This document shows, piece by piece, positions 7,011 to 17,239 of a stretch of 54,720 nt of DNA. The first letter of the stretch is position 1, and every line of letters starts with the position of its first letter. Source of the DNA: Capnocytophaga catalasegens (GTDB taxonomy: Bacteria > Bacteroidota > Bacteroidia > Flavobacteriales > Flavobacteriaceae); assembly GCF_026005215.1 (NCBI RefSeq), contig NZ_BPMA01000023.1:1-54720 (forward strand). Direction: 5' to 3'. The notes under the pieces were generated by a model. It was not told where the DNA came from, searched no databases, and saw nothing but the letters and a program-made list of their open reading frames with translations. A program made the position numbers and the translations under genes.

Positions 7011-7772
7011 ATGAGAATACAATTCTTTTTAACTTTGTTTGCATTGAGTTTTTTTTGCGAATTTCGTGCTGAAAATATTCAGAAAAATAGACTAACCGAT
7101 AGTATTAGTACAGCGACAATGCTTTCAATAAAATTTTTTCTTTTTGAGAATAAAGTGAAAAATTTGTACCAAGAAATAGATGCTACAAGTTATAATCTTA
7201 GTTATGAAGTATTTCGGTATGCTTACATAGGATATCTAACTTTGAGAATAGAGCAGCGGTTAAACGAAAAAAATCTTTTTTCAATAATTGATTTTACTAA
7301 AAAAAGCAATGAAAAACGATTTTATACGATTGATTTACAGCAGAAAAAAATAATCTACAATACATATGTCTCTCATGGGAAAAAAAGTGGAGATAGTGTA
7401 TGTGATTCATTTTCAGATGTTTTTGAATCTCATAAAAGTAGTTTAGGATTTTATATAACAGGCAATACATATAATGGTAGTAACGGATTTAGTTTGCAAC
7501 TTTATGGAGATGAAAAAGGATATAATAGTAATATGGCAAAAAGGGGAGTAGTCATACATACTGCCGATTATGTAAGCGAAGCATATATAGCTAAAAATGG
7601 ACGATTGGGACGTAGTTTTGGTTGTCCTGTCCTGCCTGAAAATATCTACAAACAAGTTATTGAAACTATTAAAAACAAAACACTTATTTTTGCATATTAT
7701 AATGATGAAAAGTATTTAATGACGTCTAAGTATTTGAATGTTAATAAAATAATAGAATTTTTATATCTATAA
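7011..7772 (+). CDS. murein L,D-transpeptidase catalytic-domain protein
   Basis: A 253-residue exported protein of the YkuD_2-type L,D-transpeptidase family, enzymes that make or edit 3-3 crosslinks or protein links in peptidoglycan. Visible features: a signal peptide (MRIQFFLTLFALSFFCEFRA), the strand GFYITGNTY, the catalytic-region histidine in GVVIHTADYV (about H183), and the RSFGCP motif with the nucleophile cysteine at about C205. The ATG at 7011 is preferred to the upstream TTG at 6990, because the signal peptide starts there. Spacing to cmk is 31 bp, so co-transcription is possible. Confidence 0.8.
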   Translation: MRIQFFLTLFALSFFCEFRAENIQKNRLTDSISTATMLSIKFFLFENKVKNLYQEIDATSYNLSYEVFRYAYIGYLTLRIEQRLNEKNLFSIIDFTKKSNEKRFYTIDLQQKKIIYNTYVSHGKKSGDSVCDSFSDVFESHKSSLGFYITGNTYNGSNGFSLQLYGDEKGYNSNMAKRGVVIHTADYVSEAYIAKNGRLGRSFGCPVLPENIYKQVIETIKNKTLIFAYYNDEKYLMTSKYLNVNKIIEFLYL

Positions 7773-7803
7773 ATTTTCAAATAGAAATATTTTTAAAATA
7801 TAA

Positions 7804-8541
7804 ATGAATAAAATAATAATTGCTATTGATGGTTTTTCTTCAACAGGGAAAAGCACTATTGCTAAACAAGTAGCCAAAGAATTAGGATACATTTATGTAG
7901 ATACAGGTGCGATGTATCGAGCAGTAACTTATATAGCTATTCAGAATGATTTGTGTTGCGCTACAAGTTTTTTTGATGAAAAAACAAAATCATTTCGATG
8001 TTATGAGACGGTTGACGAAGAAGCATTGTTAAAAGTACTGAAAAACAGTCAATTATCATTTCAATATAATGAGAAATTAGGTTTTTCAGAAATGTTTTTG
8101 GACAATCAGAGTATTGAAAAAGAAATCCGAGGTATTGAAGTAGCCAATAAAGTTAGTATGGTAGCTCAATTGCCTCAAATACGAAAATATTTGGTTGATT
8201 TACAACGAAATATGGGAAAACAAAAAGGTATCATAATGGACGGACGTGATATAGGGACTATTGTTTTTCCTAATTCAGAACTCAAAATATTTATGACGGC
8301 CTCTGAACAAGTACGAGCTCAGCGTCGCTATGACGAATTAATTGCCAAAGGAGAAAAAATTACGTTTGATGAAGTTTTGAAAAATGTACAACAGCGTGAT
8401 TTTTTAGATACAACTCGCTCACAATCACCTCTTAGAAAAGCTCATGATGCGATAGAATTGGATAATACTCACACAACTATTGAGCAGATGGTACAACAAA
8501 TTGTAGCGCTTGCTCGACAAAAATTACAACAAACTATTTAG
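7804..8541 (+). CDS. cmk: cytidylate kinase
   Basis: A 245-residue cytosolic kinase that phosphorylates CMP and dCMP with ATP. The P-loop is IDGFSSTGKST near residue 8, followed by the typical VDTGAMYRAVT segment. MDGRDIGTIVFP near residue 143 and the RSQSPL segment near 206 (substrate and lid arginines) confirm the family. The length is slightly above the 225-230 typical of Cmk. Its last 8 bases overlap the end of the convergent lipoprotein gene at 8534, so neither gene has room for its own terminator. Confidence 0.93.
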   Translation: MNKIIIAIDGFSSTGKSTIAKQVAKELGYIYVDTGAMYRAVTYIAIQNDLCCATSFFDEKTKSFRCYETVDEEALLKVLKNSQLSFQYNEKLGFSEMFLDNQSIEKEIRGIEVANKVSMVAQLPQIRKYLVDLQRNMGKQKGIIMDGRDIGTIVFPNSELKIFMTASEQVRAQRRYDELIAKGEKITFDEVLKNVQQRDFLDTTRSQSPLRKAHDAIELDNTHTTIEQMVQQIVALARQKLQQTI

Positions 8542-9040
8542 AAGTTTGATAAATTCCAAAATTTAAGTTCGGATTGACTAATCCTTCATTATTGTCATTG
8601 ACCAAAACTAAATCAGAAACAGTTATTATATGGTTGTATTTGGTAGTTTTTGCTATAGTATCAACAACTTTTTGTGTAATGATACGAACCAAACCACCTC
8701 GTGCTTGTATTTGTGATGTAACCTCAGGAGTTGTGCCGGGAGGAGAACTACAAAAATAAGTACTGGAAGGCGGAGCTGTAAAACTACGATATTCGAGCTG
8801 AAAATCAGTTGGAATATTTCCCATAATGGTATCGACTTTGTTTGTCAATTTACTTTTAGCAAACGAAAGAATAAAAGCTTGATTGCCTTGTGTTTTGTAT
8901 AAAAAATTGGTTGTAGTATCACTTGTACAAGAATAAACTTGCGTGCCATCAAAAGAAATAGCTTCGATAGTTAAATCACCATCACTACATGCCCACAAAA
9001 GCATAAAAAAGATAATTATTGTAACAACGAATTTTTTCAT
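8534..9040 (-). CDS. lipoprotein of unknown function
   Basis: About 168 residues with the start at 9040 (MKKFVVTIIIFFMLLWAC), which puts the lipobox cysteine at C18. The upstream TTG at 9061 is less likely. The mature part is a polar, Thr/Ser-rich chain with several cysteines (VYSCTSDT, STYFCSSPPG), and has no domain recognised here. It is convergent with cmk and overlaps it by 8 bp. It is transcribed from a promoter that overlaps that of the cysteine desulfurase gene: TATCTTTG (complement of 9059-9066) and TTG (complement of 9086-9088), 19-base spacer. Confidence 0.7.
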   Translation of the reverse strand: MKKFVVTIIIFFMLLWACSDGDLTIEAISFDGTQVYSCTSDTTTNFLYKTQGNQAFILSFAKSKLTNKVDTIMGNIPTDFQLEYRSFTAPPSSTYFCSSPPGTTPEVTSQIQARGGLVRIITQKVVDTIAKTTKYNHIITVSDLVLVNDNNEGLVNPNLNFGIYQTSK

Positions 9041-9058
9041 AAAATAAAAAATTTGTGG

Positions 9059-9107
9059 CAAAGATAGTTTTTACTTTTTGATTTTGCAAAAAAATATAGT
9101 ACTTTTG
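9059..9107. promoter_or_regulatory. overlapping divergent promoters (lipoprotein / cysteine desulfurase)
   Basis: Plus: TTG 9078-9080, 19 bases, TACTTTTG 9100-9107. Minus: TTG complement of 9086-9088, 19 bases, TATCTTTG complement of 9059-9066. The -33 elements interleave, so polymerase cannot occupy both at once. On the plus side the ATG lies only about 12 bases past the expected start. Confidence 0.65.
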
Positions 9108-9124
9108 TCGCAAAATTGATTCTA

Positions 9125-10273
9125 ATGTCTTTACAAAAAATATATTTAGACAACGCTAGCACAACACCTTTACGTTCCGAAGTAATAAAAAAAATAAAAG
9201 AAAGTTTTCAATACGCAGGTAACCCCTCGTCTACACATAGTTTTGGACGAGCAACAAAAGCAATTATAGAGAAAGCACGTAAGAATATCGCCAAAGAACT
9301 TGCTGTATCTCCTGCTGAAATTATTTTTACTTCGGGAGGAACTGAAGCCAATAATATGATACTTCGAGGCGCTATTCGCAACTTAGGAATCACACAAATT
9401 GTAACCTCTTTGATAGAACATCCTTCGGTTTTACATACAGTTCAATCGCTTGAAAATGAGTATGGTACGATGGTTTCATATGTTAAACTAATGCCAGATG
9501 GCTCAGTTGATTTATATCATTTGAAGAAGCTTCTCTCTGATTTTCCGAGCAAAGAAAAGATTCTGGTTAGTTTAATGCATATCAATAACGAAATTGGAAA
9601 TATTTTACCTCTGGAAGAAGTTGCTGTATTATGTCAGAAATATAATGCGTATTTTCATTCGGATATGGTACAATCAATAGGGCATTTTCAAGTGAATTTA
9701 TCCGAAATTAAAATAGATTTTATCACAGCATCAGCGCACAAATTTTATGGACCAAAAGGTGTAGGATTTGCATTTATTCGCAAAGATATAAACATAAGTC
9801 CTCTTATTTTTGGCGGAGAACAAGAAAGAGGGATGCGTGCAGGAACTGAACCTTTGCATAATATTGTAGGGCTTGAACAAGCATTTATGATTTCGTACCA
9901 AAACTTGGACAAGGAACGCGAATATATTGTTCAACTAAAAAAATATTTTGTAGAAGAAATTGTAAAATATATACCCAATGTAGTTTTTAATGGAGCCACA
10001 GAAGATGTCTCTTACAATATAATTAACATAAGACTACAAACCGACCCTCAAAAAGCAGACATCGTCCTTCTGTATTTAGATATGAAAGGTATTGCTTGTT
10101 CTAAAGGAAGTGCTTGCCAGAGTGGAAGTAATCAAGTTTCACACGTATTGAAGGCTTTTTTGTCAGAAAATCATCTGAAAATGACAAATTTACGTTTTTC
10201 ATTTTCTATTTTTAATACCAAAGAAGAAATAGATTATACGATTCAAGTATTGAAGGAATTTGTTGAAAGTTAA
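9125..10273 (+). CDS. cysteine desulfurase (NifS/IscS family)
   Basis: A 382-residue PLP enzyme that takes sulfur from cysteine as a persulfide for Fe-S clusters or tRNA thiolation. Visible: the YLDNASTTP start; GGTEANN near residue 71; the PLP lysine in SAHKFYGPKG (K206); GGEQERGMRAGT near 230; and the mobile loop GSACQSGS with the catalytic cysteine C331. The ATG at 9125 is chosen over the upstream TTG at 9116, because the family motif begins right after it. No iscU or sufE lies next to it, so its sulfur acceptor cannot be read from context. Confidence 0.9.
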   Translation: MSLQKIYLDNASTTPLRSEVIKKIKESFQYAGNPSSTHSFGRATKAIIEKARKNIAKELAVSPAEIIFTSGGTEANNMILRGAIRNLGITQIVTSLIEHPSVLHTVQSLENEYGTMVSYVKLMPDGSVDLYHLKKLLSDFPSKEKILVSLMHINNEIGNILPLEEVAVLCQKYNAYFHSDMVQSIGHFQVNLSEIKIDFITASAHKFYGPKGVGFAFIRKDINISPLIFGGEQERGMRAGTEPLHNIVGLEQAFMISYQNLDKEREYIVQLKKYFVEEIVKYIPNVVFNGATEDVSYNIINIRLQTDPQKADIVLLYLDMKGIACSKGSACQSGSNQVSHVLKAFLSENHLKMTNLRFSFSIFNTKEEIDYTIQVLKEFVES

Positions 10274-10391
10274 AAGAATTTGAAATCAAAGATAAATAAT
10301 AAAAAATTGAGGCAATATTGATTAAAAAAATTGTAATTATAATTTTTAAAATAAAAAACAAAAAAATATACTTTGTTTTTGATAAAATCCG

Positions 10392-10399
10392 TATATTTG
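10392..10399 (+). promoter_or_regulatory. -7 element upstream of secDF
   Basis: TATATTTG at 10392-10399, 33 bases before the ATG at 10433. A TTTG at 10372-10375 gives a slightly short 16-base spacer. Confidence 0.5.
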
Positions 10400-10432
10400 C
10401 CGAACTTTTTGAAAAAATAAAAATAATGTAAA

Positions 10433-13400
10433 ATGCAAAACAAAGGATTAGTTAAGTTGTTTGCTCTTTTGTTTGGTCTTGTCAGCATTTACCAGTTGTC
10501 ATTTACCTACATAGCAGGCAGAGAAGAGCGTAAAGCACAAGCATTTGCTCAGTCGAAAGTGTCAAGTTCTGTTCCCGATTACAATCAAAAACGAGAACAA
10601 GTACAAGCACAATATCTGGATTCGATAGGCAATGAAGTTGTGTATAATTTAGGTATTACCGAATATACCTATAAAGAGGTGAAAAACAGAGAATTGAATC
10701 AAGGTCTTGACCTCAAAGGAGGAATTAACGTAACCTTACAAATATCAGTAAAAGATATTTTGAAAGGATTAGCTGATAATTCCAAAAATCCAATTTTTGA
10801 AAAATCATTAGTAGAAGCTGATAAAGGACTTCGTGAAACAGACAGAACCTATTTAGATTTGTTCTTCGAGGCTTTTGAAAAAAACGGAGGTAAATTATCA
10901 GCCCCCGATATCTTTGGAAATAAGACACTTAGTGGAATTGTTAATTTGCAAATGACCAACAATGAAGTACGTCCAATTATTCGTAATAAAGTAGATGAGT
11001 CTATTGTTTCTGCCTTTGAAGTATTGCGTAAACGTATTGACAAGTTTGGTGTATCGAATCCTAATATTCAGCGATTGGGGAATTCGGGACGTATTTTAGT
11101 CGAGTTGCCAGGAGCCAAAGATGTTACTCGTATCAAAAAATTATTACAAAGTACAGCACAATTAGAGTTTTGGGAAACTTACAAAGCAAGTGATTTGGCG
11201 CTTTATTTCGATACATTGAACAATTATCTGAAAACACAAGTAAAAGATAATCAAAAAGAAACACAAATAGAAGCTCCTCTCCAGAGTGAGATAGATTCTT
11301 TATTGGTCGATGTAGCCAAAGATTCTGTTCAAACTCCAAATGAAGTAAATCCATTTTATGATCTTATTAAGTTAAGTCAAGGGGTTAATTCTCCTTCGTT
11401 GGGATATTTCTCTACATCTGATACTACGAAACTTATGAACTATCTTCGTTCGGAAGAAGCTAAAAGATTGCTTCCTGCCGAAATGAAATATGTCAAATTT
11501 GATTTTGGAAAACCTTATACTCGTGAAGATTTTACCAAATTATATAATTCTTTCATTTCAATGGAATATGAAAGAACACAACCTGCAGAAGCTAAAAAAT
11601 TCAAAGATGAATTGCTTTCGCTTTTCAGAAAATCGGATCTTATAGAATTGTATGCTCTTAAAGGAAATAGAGATAATCAGGCTCCTCTGACAGGAGGAGT
11701 AATTACTGATGCTGTACAGACCTATGAACACAACAATCCGTGCGTATCAATGACAATGGACGCAAAAGGAGCCAAGATTTGGGAGGCTCTCACTGGAAAA
11801 GCGTATCTTGAAAAAGGTAATATTGCGATTGTTTTAGATAATGTTGTTTATTCGGCACCAGGAGTTACCTCTGGACCTATTTCTGGCGGAAGTTCCCAAA
11901 TTACAGGTAATTTCTCTGTTTTAGAAGCACAAGATTTGGCCAATGTACTTCGTGCAGGTAAATTACCAGCATCAGCTGATGTTATTCAATCAGAGGTAGT
12001 TGGTCCTTCATTGGGGCAAGAAGCCATTGATAGCGGATTTTTATCATTCTTAATAGCAGGTGCGATTATTTTTGTATGGCTTGTTTTTTATTATGGAAGA
12101 GCAGGTATTTTTGCAGATATAGCTTTGGCTTTCAATGTGATACTTATTTTTGGAGTGTTAGTTAGTATGAAGGCTGTACTTACATTGCCAGGTATTGCAG
12201 GTATTGTACTTACTATAGGTATGGCTATTGATGCTAACATTCTTATTTTTGAACGAATTAAAGAAGAACTTTTCAAAGGAAAATCCTTAGCTGAAGCCGT
12301 AAAAGATGGATTTAGCAACGCACTATCATCTATCTTAGATGCAAATATTACTACCTTCTTAACAGCAGTTGTATTACTTATCTTCGGTAGTGGTCCTATC
12401 AAAGGATTTGCCACTACACTTATCATAGGAATTCTAACATCTTTATTTACAGCTATTTTTATCACTCGATTGTTTATAGATAGAGCGGTTGAAAAAAATC
12501 AAAATTTGACGTTTTCAACTCCTATGACCAAGAATTTTATGAGAAATGTATATTTTCGTTTTATCAGAGTACGTAAAAAAGCGTATATTTTCTCAGCTAT
12601 TCTTATAATTATTTCAGTAGGAACAATTCTTACTCGTGGTTTCGACCAAGGAATTGATTTTGCGGGAGGTCGTTCGTATCAAGTTCGTTTCCAAAATCCT
12701 GTAAAAACAACAGAAATTGTAGCAGCGTTAAAAGAATCATTGGGTAATGTAGAGGTAAAAACTTTTGGTGCTGTCAATCAGGTGAAACTTACTACGAAAT
12801 ATAAAGTACAAGAAGAAAGTACCGAAGTTGATAATGAAATACAAGAAATTTTATACAAAGACCTTAAACCATTTATGGGTCAAGATATTTCTTATCAAGA
12901 GTTTATGAGTGGAGAAGGTCTTGGGGTTATGAAATCAGATAAAGTAGGACCAAGTATCGCTGAAGATATCAAAAGTAGTGCCGTGTATGCAATTCTTGGT
13001 TCTCTTATTATCATTTTCTTGTACATATTATTACGATTTAGAAAATGGCAATTTTCATTAGGAGCTGTAATTGCTTTAGCTCATGATGTGATTATTGTAT
13101 TGGGAGTATTCTCGCTTCTTTACTCAATAATGCCTTTTAGTCTTGAAATAGACCAATCATTTATTGCAGCTATACTGACTGTAATAGGATATTCGTTGAA
13201 TGATACAGTGGTTATCTATGACCGAATTCGTGAAATGGTCAAAGAAAAGGGTTGGAGTCGTCATAATTTGAACATTGCACTAAGTACCACGCTCACTCGT
13301 ACACTCAATACTTCTGCGACAACTTTATTGACTTTATTTGCTATCTTTATTTTTGGAGGAGATAGTTTGCGTGGATTTATGTTTGCTATGATTGTAGGAA

Positions 13401-13501
13401 TTATAATGGGTACATATTCTTCAATCTTTATTGCTACACCTCTTGTATATGATACATTGAAAAATAGTAATGAAGGGCTTAAAGCAAATGATGAAGACTA
13501 A
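10433..13501 (+). CDS. secDF: fused protein translocase subunit SecDF
   Basis: A 1022-residue inner-membrane protein with SecD and SecF in one chain, as is common in Bacteroidetes. It uses proton flow to help pull secreted proteins through SecYEG. The N-terminal TM is near residues 5-27, then a large periplasmic P1 region with GLDLKGGINVTLQI near residue 94. The SecD membrane block starts with VVGPSLGQEAIDSG. The SecF half carries GIDFAGGRSYQVRF near residue 742, DKVGPSIAEDI, and a second block of six TM segments ending in the LxxxNDTVVIYDRIRE region. A strong terminator (13516-13545) follows. Confidence 0.96.
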   Translation: MQNKGLVKLFALLFGLVSIYQLSFTYIAGREERKAQAFAQSKVSSSVPDYNQKREQVQAQYLDSIGNEVVYNLGITEYTYKEVKNRELNQGLDLKGGINVTLQISVKDILKGLADNSKNPIFEKSLVEADKGLRETDRTYLDLFFEAFEKNGGKLSAPDIFGNKTLSGIVNLQMTNNEVRPIIRNKVDESIVSAFEVLRKRIDKFGVSNPNIQRLGNSGRILVELPGAKDVTRIKKLLQSTAQLEFWETYKASDLALYFDTLNNYLKTQVKDNQKETQIEAPLQSEIDSLLVDVAKDSVQTPNEVNPFYDLIKLSQGVNSPSLGYFSTSDTTKLMNYLRSEEAKRLLPAEMKYVKFDFGKPYTREDFTKLYNSFISMEYERTQPAEAKKFKDELLSLFRKSDLIELYALKGNRDNQAPLTGGVITDAVQTYEHNNPCVSMTMDAKGAKIWEALTGKAYLEKGNIAIVLDNVVYSAPGVTSGPISGGSSQITGNFSVLEAQDLANVLRAGKLPASADVIQSEVVGPSLGQEAIDSGFLSFLIAGAIIFVWLVFYYGRAGIFADIALAFNVILIFGVLVSMKAVLTLPGIAGIVLTIGMAIDANILIFERIKEELFKGKSLAEAVKDGFSNALSSILDANITTFLTAVVLLIFGSGPIKGFATTLIIGILTSLFTAIFITRLFIDRAVEKNQNLTFSTPMTKNFMRNVYFRFIRVRKKAYIFSAILIIISVGTILTRGFDQGIDFAGGRSYQVRFQNPVKTTEIVAALKESLGNVEVKTFGAVNQVKLTTKYKVQEESTEVDNEIQEILYKDLKPFMGQDISYQEFMSGEGLGVMKSDKVGPSIAEDIKSSAVYAILGSLIIIFLYILLRFRKWQFSLGAVIALAHDVIIVLGVFSLLYSIMPFSLEIDQSFIAAILTVIGYSLNDTVVIYDRIREMVKEKGWSRHNLNIALSTTLTRTLNTSATTLLTLFAIFIFGGDSLRGFMFAMIVGIIMGTYSSIFIATPLVYDTLKNSNEGLKANDED

Positions 13502-13515
13502 TTTTTTATAAAGTT

Positions 13516-13545
13516 AAAACAAGGAATTTTTTAATTCCTTGTTTT
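13516..13545 (+). terminator. secDF terminator
   Basis: A 13-bp perfect stem, AAAACAAGGAATT and AATTCCTTGTTTT, with a TTTT loop, followed by TT. It ends the secDF transcript 15 bases after the stop. Confidence 0.85.
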
Positions 13546-13568
13546 TTAATTTAAATAATTTTTATACT

Positions 13569-14417
13569 ATGAAAAAAGTAAAAATTTTGTTAGTTAGCAC
13601 AATTACTATTTTGATGTTTTCTTGTAACAAAAATAATGATAATACCACATTCGTGAAAGATTTTGATGTTGAGTTTACTTTTGATTATACAAAAGGAAAA
13701 GACACTCGTCCACTTCTTATGAAATGTGATGTTTATAACAAGCAAGAAGCAGACGATTTAAATAAAGCTCTTGAGCAGGCAATCAATAAAGCTCCGAATA
13801 AACGAGGCAAAGTAATAACATCTGCTGCATTCCTTGTCAGTCTGGATTATGCTGTCCCTTATGGATTTGAATTTAGAACGAAAACTCAAGAAAAACCAAG
13901 CTATGAATATGTAGGGAGATTTACTCGAAAAGGATTTCATTTGCAACGTTTTACAGATGAAAAAGGAGAACATTTGCCTTGGGGTGTTTAATAAAAACAC
14001 ACAAGAATTATCCTCGTGAGAATGTAGAATGTACAAAATTTAGGAGATACTTATGAAAATGGATTACATTGTTCTTCGTTTGTTGGTTGGTGTTTGTTCA
14101 ATGGTGGTGCTGTTCAAGATTTGAATTTGTTAGAAAGAACTTATGCTGACGAATATAGAACCTTCCCTTCTTCGACTGAAATTAGCCTTAAAGAAGGGAT
14201 AGATGTAATACGTGCAGGTGATTTGCTCTGGTTTCCTGGACATATAGCCATTGTTATAGGGGTAAAAGATGATATAGTTGTGTATGCTAGTGCAGAAGGA
14301 GGGAAAGCTCATCCAGGCAGAGGCATTCGTTGGCTTACATTTAATAAAAAAACAACCAATTTTGATACTTTTATGTACAAATCGCTTATACAAATGAAAA
14401 ATGTATATGGAGATTAG
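13569..14417 (+). pseudogene. frameshifted NlpC/P60-type lipoprotein gene
   Basis: Two ORFs in different frames make one broken gene. The first has a lipoprotein signal (MKKVKILLVSTITILMFSC, lipobox Cys19 from the ATG at 13569) and stops at 13991. The second holds a cysteine-peptidase/amidase core: GLHCSSFVGWC with the likely nucleophile cysteine, then GDLLWFPGHIAIVIG with the likely histidine, as in NlpC/P60 or CHAP-like enzymes that cut peptidoglycan peptides. Between them (13985-14055) a third frame reads KTHKNYPRENVECTK. So at least two indels are needed, near 13988 and near the AAAATTT at 14036-14042. The second ORF has no start of its own that would keep the catalytic cysteine. Confidence 0.7.
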
Positions 14418-14440
14418 TATTAAGTAAAAAAGAATTTTTA

Positions 14441-14485
14441 AAAACCATTATAGATAAAGATAAATCTGTAATGGTTTTTATTTTT
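14441..14485 (+). terminator. terminator after the broken NlpC/P60-type gene
   Basis: Stem AAAACCATTA (14441-14450) with TAATGGTTTT (14469-14478), an inner AGAT/ATCT pair, then TTATTTTT. Confidence 0.75.
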
Positions 14486-14665
14486 AAATAGCTTCTTTTC
14501 AGAATATAAAATCAGGATATATTTATTTGTAAATCAGGGTAAAAAATTAAAAAATTATGAACAAAATCTACTCCGTATGATTTTTTAGCAAAACTTTTGT
14601 AAAAATTTGTCGTGTAGGTCAAAAAAAAGCTGTAAATTAGCACGCTAAATATAAGTATAATAAAT

Positions 14666-17203
14666 ATGACAGAAGGAGAAAAACTCATTCCTATCAATAT
14701 TGAAGAGCAAATGAAGTCAGCCTACATTGATTATTCGATGTCGGTAATCGTGTCTCGAGCATTGCCCGATGTACGCGATGGACTTAAACCTGTACACCGA
14801 CGTGTGTTATTTGGTATGCACGAATTGGGTGTAAAAAGCAACACAGCATATAAAAAATCAGCGCGTATCGTAGGGGAGGTACTCGGTAAGTATCACCCAC
14901 ACGGTGATTCGTCAGTTTATGATACTATGGTGCGTATGGCTCAAGATTGGAGTATGCGCTATATGCTCGTTGATGGACAAGGAAACTTTGGCTCAGTTGA
15001 TGGTGATAGTCCCGCAGCTATGCGTTATACAGAGGCAAGAATGCGGAAAATTGCTGAAGATATGTTGGCTGATATTGAAAAAGAAACAGTTGACCATAAA
15101 CTTAATTTTGACGATACACTTGAAGAACCCACTGTGCTACCAACACGTATTCCTAATTTATTAGTGAATGGAACTTCTGGAATTGCCGTAGGTATGGCAA
15201 CTAACATGCCACCACATAATCTTTCAGAAGTAGTTGATGGAACAATTGCCTATATTGATAATCCTGATATTGAGATAGATACATTGATGGATTATGTCAA
15301 AGCTCCTGATTTTCCTACCGGAGGAATTATTTATGGATACGATGGTGTACGAGAGGCTTTTAAAACAGGGCGTGGTCGAGTAGTTATTCGAGGAAAAGCT
15401 CATTTTGAAGAAGTTAATGGACGCGAATGTATTATCGTTACTGAAATTCCTTATCAGGTAAACAAAGCGGAAATGATTAAGAAAACCGCAGACCTTATCA
15501 ATGAGAAAAAATTGGAAGGAATTTCAGATGTTCGTGATGAAACAGGAAAAGGAGGTATGCGTATTGTTTATGAACTGAAACGCGATGCGGTTCCTAATGT
15601 TGTTCTTAACAATTTGTTCAAACACACGGCATTGCAATCATCGTTCAGTGTGAATAATATTGCATTAGTCAATGGTCGTCCTCTGCAATTAAATCTCAAA
15701 GAACTCATTTTTCACTTTGTAGAGCATCGGCACGAGGTAGTTGTTCGCCGTACTCAATACGAACTTCGTAAAGCAGAGGAAAGAGCGCATATCTTGGAAG
15801 GACTTATTATTGCTTCGGATAATATTGATGAGGTAATTCAGATTATACGTTCGTCTAATGATGGAGAGCAAGCACGTACGCGGTTAATGGAGCGTTTTAA
15901 TCTCTCTGAAATTCAATCGCGAGCAATTGTTGAAATGCGTTTGCGTCAGCTTACAGGTTTAGAACAAGATAAACTTCGAGCTGAATATCAAGAAGTATTG
16001 GCATTCATCGAAGATTGTAAAGATATTTTGGCAAATAAAGACCGAAGAATGCAAATAATTAAAGATGAATTGTTGGAGATAAAAAATAAATATGGAGATG
16101 AGCGTCGTTCAGTTATTGAATACGCAGGTGGCGACATCAGCATTGAAGATATTATCCCGAACGAACAAGTAGTTATTACCATTTCGCACGCAGGATATAT
16201 CAAACGTACTTCGGTTAATGAATACAAAACTCAAGCTCGAGGTGGAGTAGGGCAGAAGGCTTCCACAACAAGAGATAAAGACTTTTTGGAACATCTTTTC
16301 GTAGGAACAAATCATCAATATATGTTGTTTTTTACTGAAAAAGGAAAATGTTTTTGGCTTCGAGTGTATGAAATTCCCGAAGGAAGCCGTACAGCCAAAG
16401 GTCGAGCTATTCAAAATCTTATCAATATAGAACAAGATGATAATGTAAAAGCCTTTATTTGTACGCAAGACCTTAAAGACCAAGAGTATATCAATAGTCA
16501 TTATGTAATGATGGCAACCAAACGAGGTATTGTTAAAAAAACGCTTTTGGAGCAATATTCTCGTCCCAGACAAAATGGTATCAATGCAATAACAATTCGT
16601 GAAGATGACGAATTGCTTGAAGCTCGACTAACAACAGGCAATAGCCAAGTAATGCTTGCTGTTAAATCTGGAAAAGCAATTCGTTTTGAAGAAGAAAAAG
16701 TACGAGCTATTGGACGAAGCGGTTCGGGAGTTCGTGGAATTACGCTTGAAAGTGATAACGATGAAGTAATCGGAATGGTCGCTATTGAAAATCCGAAAGA
16801 AGAAACCGTATTGGTTGTTTCAGAAAATGGATACGGAAAACGAACCTTTATTGATGACCCAGAAACAGGCGATGCCATTTATCGTATTACTAACAGAGGA
16901 GGTAAAGGAGTTAAAACCATTTCAATTACTGAAAAAACAGGTAATTTGGTAGCTATTAAATCGGTAATGGAAGGAGAAGACCTGATGATTATTAACAAAT
17001 CGGGAGTTGCTATTCGTATGTCAGTTGATGAACTTCGTACTATGGGGCGCGCTACACAAGGAGTTCGCCTTATCAATATTAAAGGAAATGACTCTATTGC
17101 AGCGGTTGCCAAAGTAATGAGAGAAGAAGAAAACGATGAGGATCAAAATGATGTTGATATCAATGAAAGTTTTGATGAAAATGGCATTGAAATTGATAAT
17201 TAA
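14666..17203 (+). CDS. gyrA: DNA gyrase subunit A
   Basis: An 845-residue protein that, with GyrB, introduces negative supercoils by passing DNA through a double-strand break. The breakage-rejoining domain carries the active-site tyrosine Y121 (MRYTEARM). The quinolone-resistance region reads [14 protein letters not shown], so the position equal to E. coli Ser83 is serine (S82) and that of Asp87 is aspartate (D86): a wild-type, quinolone-susceptible pattern. The C-terminal pinwheel has a GyrA-box-like QARGGVGQK near residue 527 and an acidic tail. A near-consensus -7 (TAAATTAG) lies upstream. It is followed after 36 bp by a secreted TPR protein. Confidence 0.97.
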   Translation: MTEGEKLIPINIEEQMKSAYIDYSMSVIVSRALPDVRDGLKPVHRRVLFGMHELGVKSNTAYKKSARIVGEVLGKYHPHGDSSVYDTMVRMAQDWSMRYMLVDGQGNFGSVDGDSPAAMRYTEARMRKIAEDMLADIEKETVDHKLNFDDTLEEPTVLPTRIPNLLVNGTSGIAVGMATNMPPHNLSEVVDGTIAYIDNPDIEIDTLMDYVKAPDFPTGGIIYGYDGVREAFKTGRGRVVIRGKAHFEEVNGRECIIVTEIPYQVNKAEMIKKTADLINEKKLEGISDVRDETGKGGMRIVYELKRDAVPNVVLNNLFKHTALQSSFSVNNIALVNGRPLQLNLKELIFHFVEHRHEVVVRRTQYELRKAEERAHILEGLIIASDNIDEVIQIIRSSNDGEQARTRLMERFNLSEIQSRAIVEMRLRQLTGLEQDKLRAEYQEVLAFIEDCKDILANKDRRMQIIKDELLEIKNKYGDERRSVIEYAGGDISIEDIIPNEQVVITISHAGYIKRTSVNEYKTQARGGVGQKASTTRDKDFLEHLFVGTNHQYMLFFTEKGKCFWLRVYEIPEGSRTAKGRAIQNLINIEQDDNVKAFICTQDLKDQEYINSHYVMMATKRGIVKKTLLEQYSRPRQNGINAITIREDDELLEARLTTGNSQVMLAVKSGKAIRFEEEKVRAIGRSGSGVRGITLESDNDEVIGMVAIENPKEETVLVVSENGYGKRTFIDDPETGDAIYRITNRGGKGVKTISITEKTGNLVAIKSVMEGEDLMIINKSGVAIRMSVDELRTMGRATQGVRLINIKGNDSIAAVAKVMREEENDEDQNDVDINESFDENGIEIDN

Positions 17204-17239
17204 AAAGTAAACATAAAAATAATTTAAAAATTTTAGCAT

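Noticed and set aside
12091-12465. 124-codon minus-strand ORF inside secDF
   Set aside because: Shadow of the secDF frame; no independent signals.
14666-17203. Quinolone-resistance substitutions in GyrA
   Set aside because: The positions equal to E. coli Ser83 and Asp87 are serine and aspartate, i.e. wild type.
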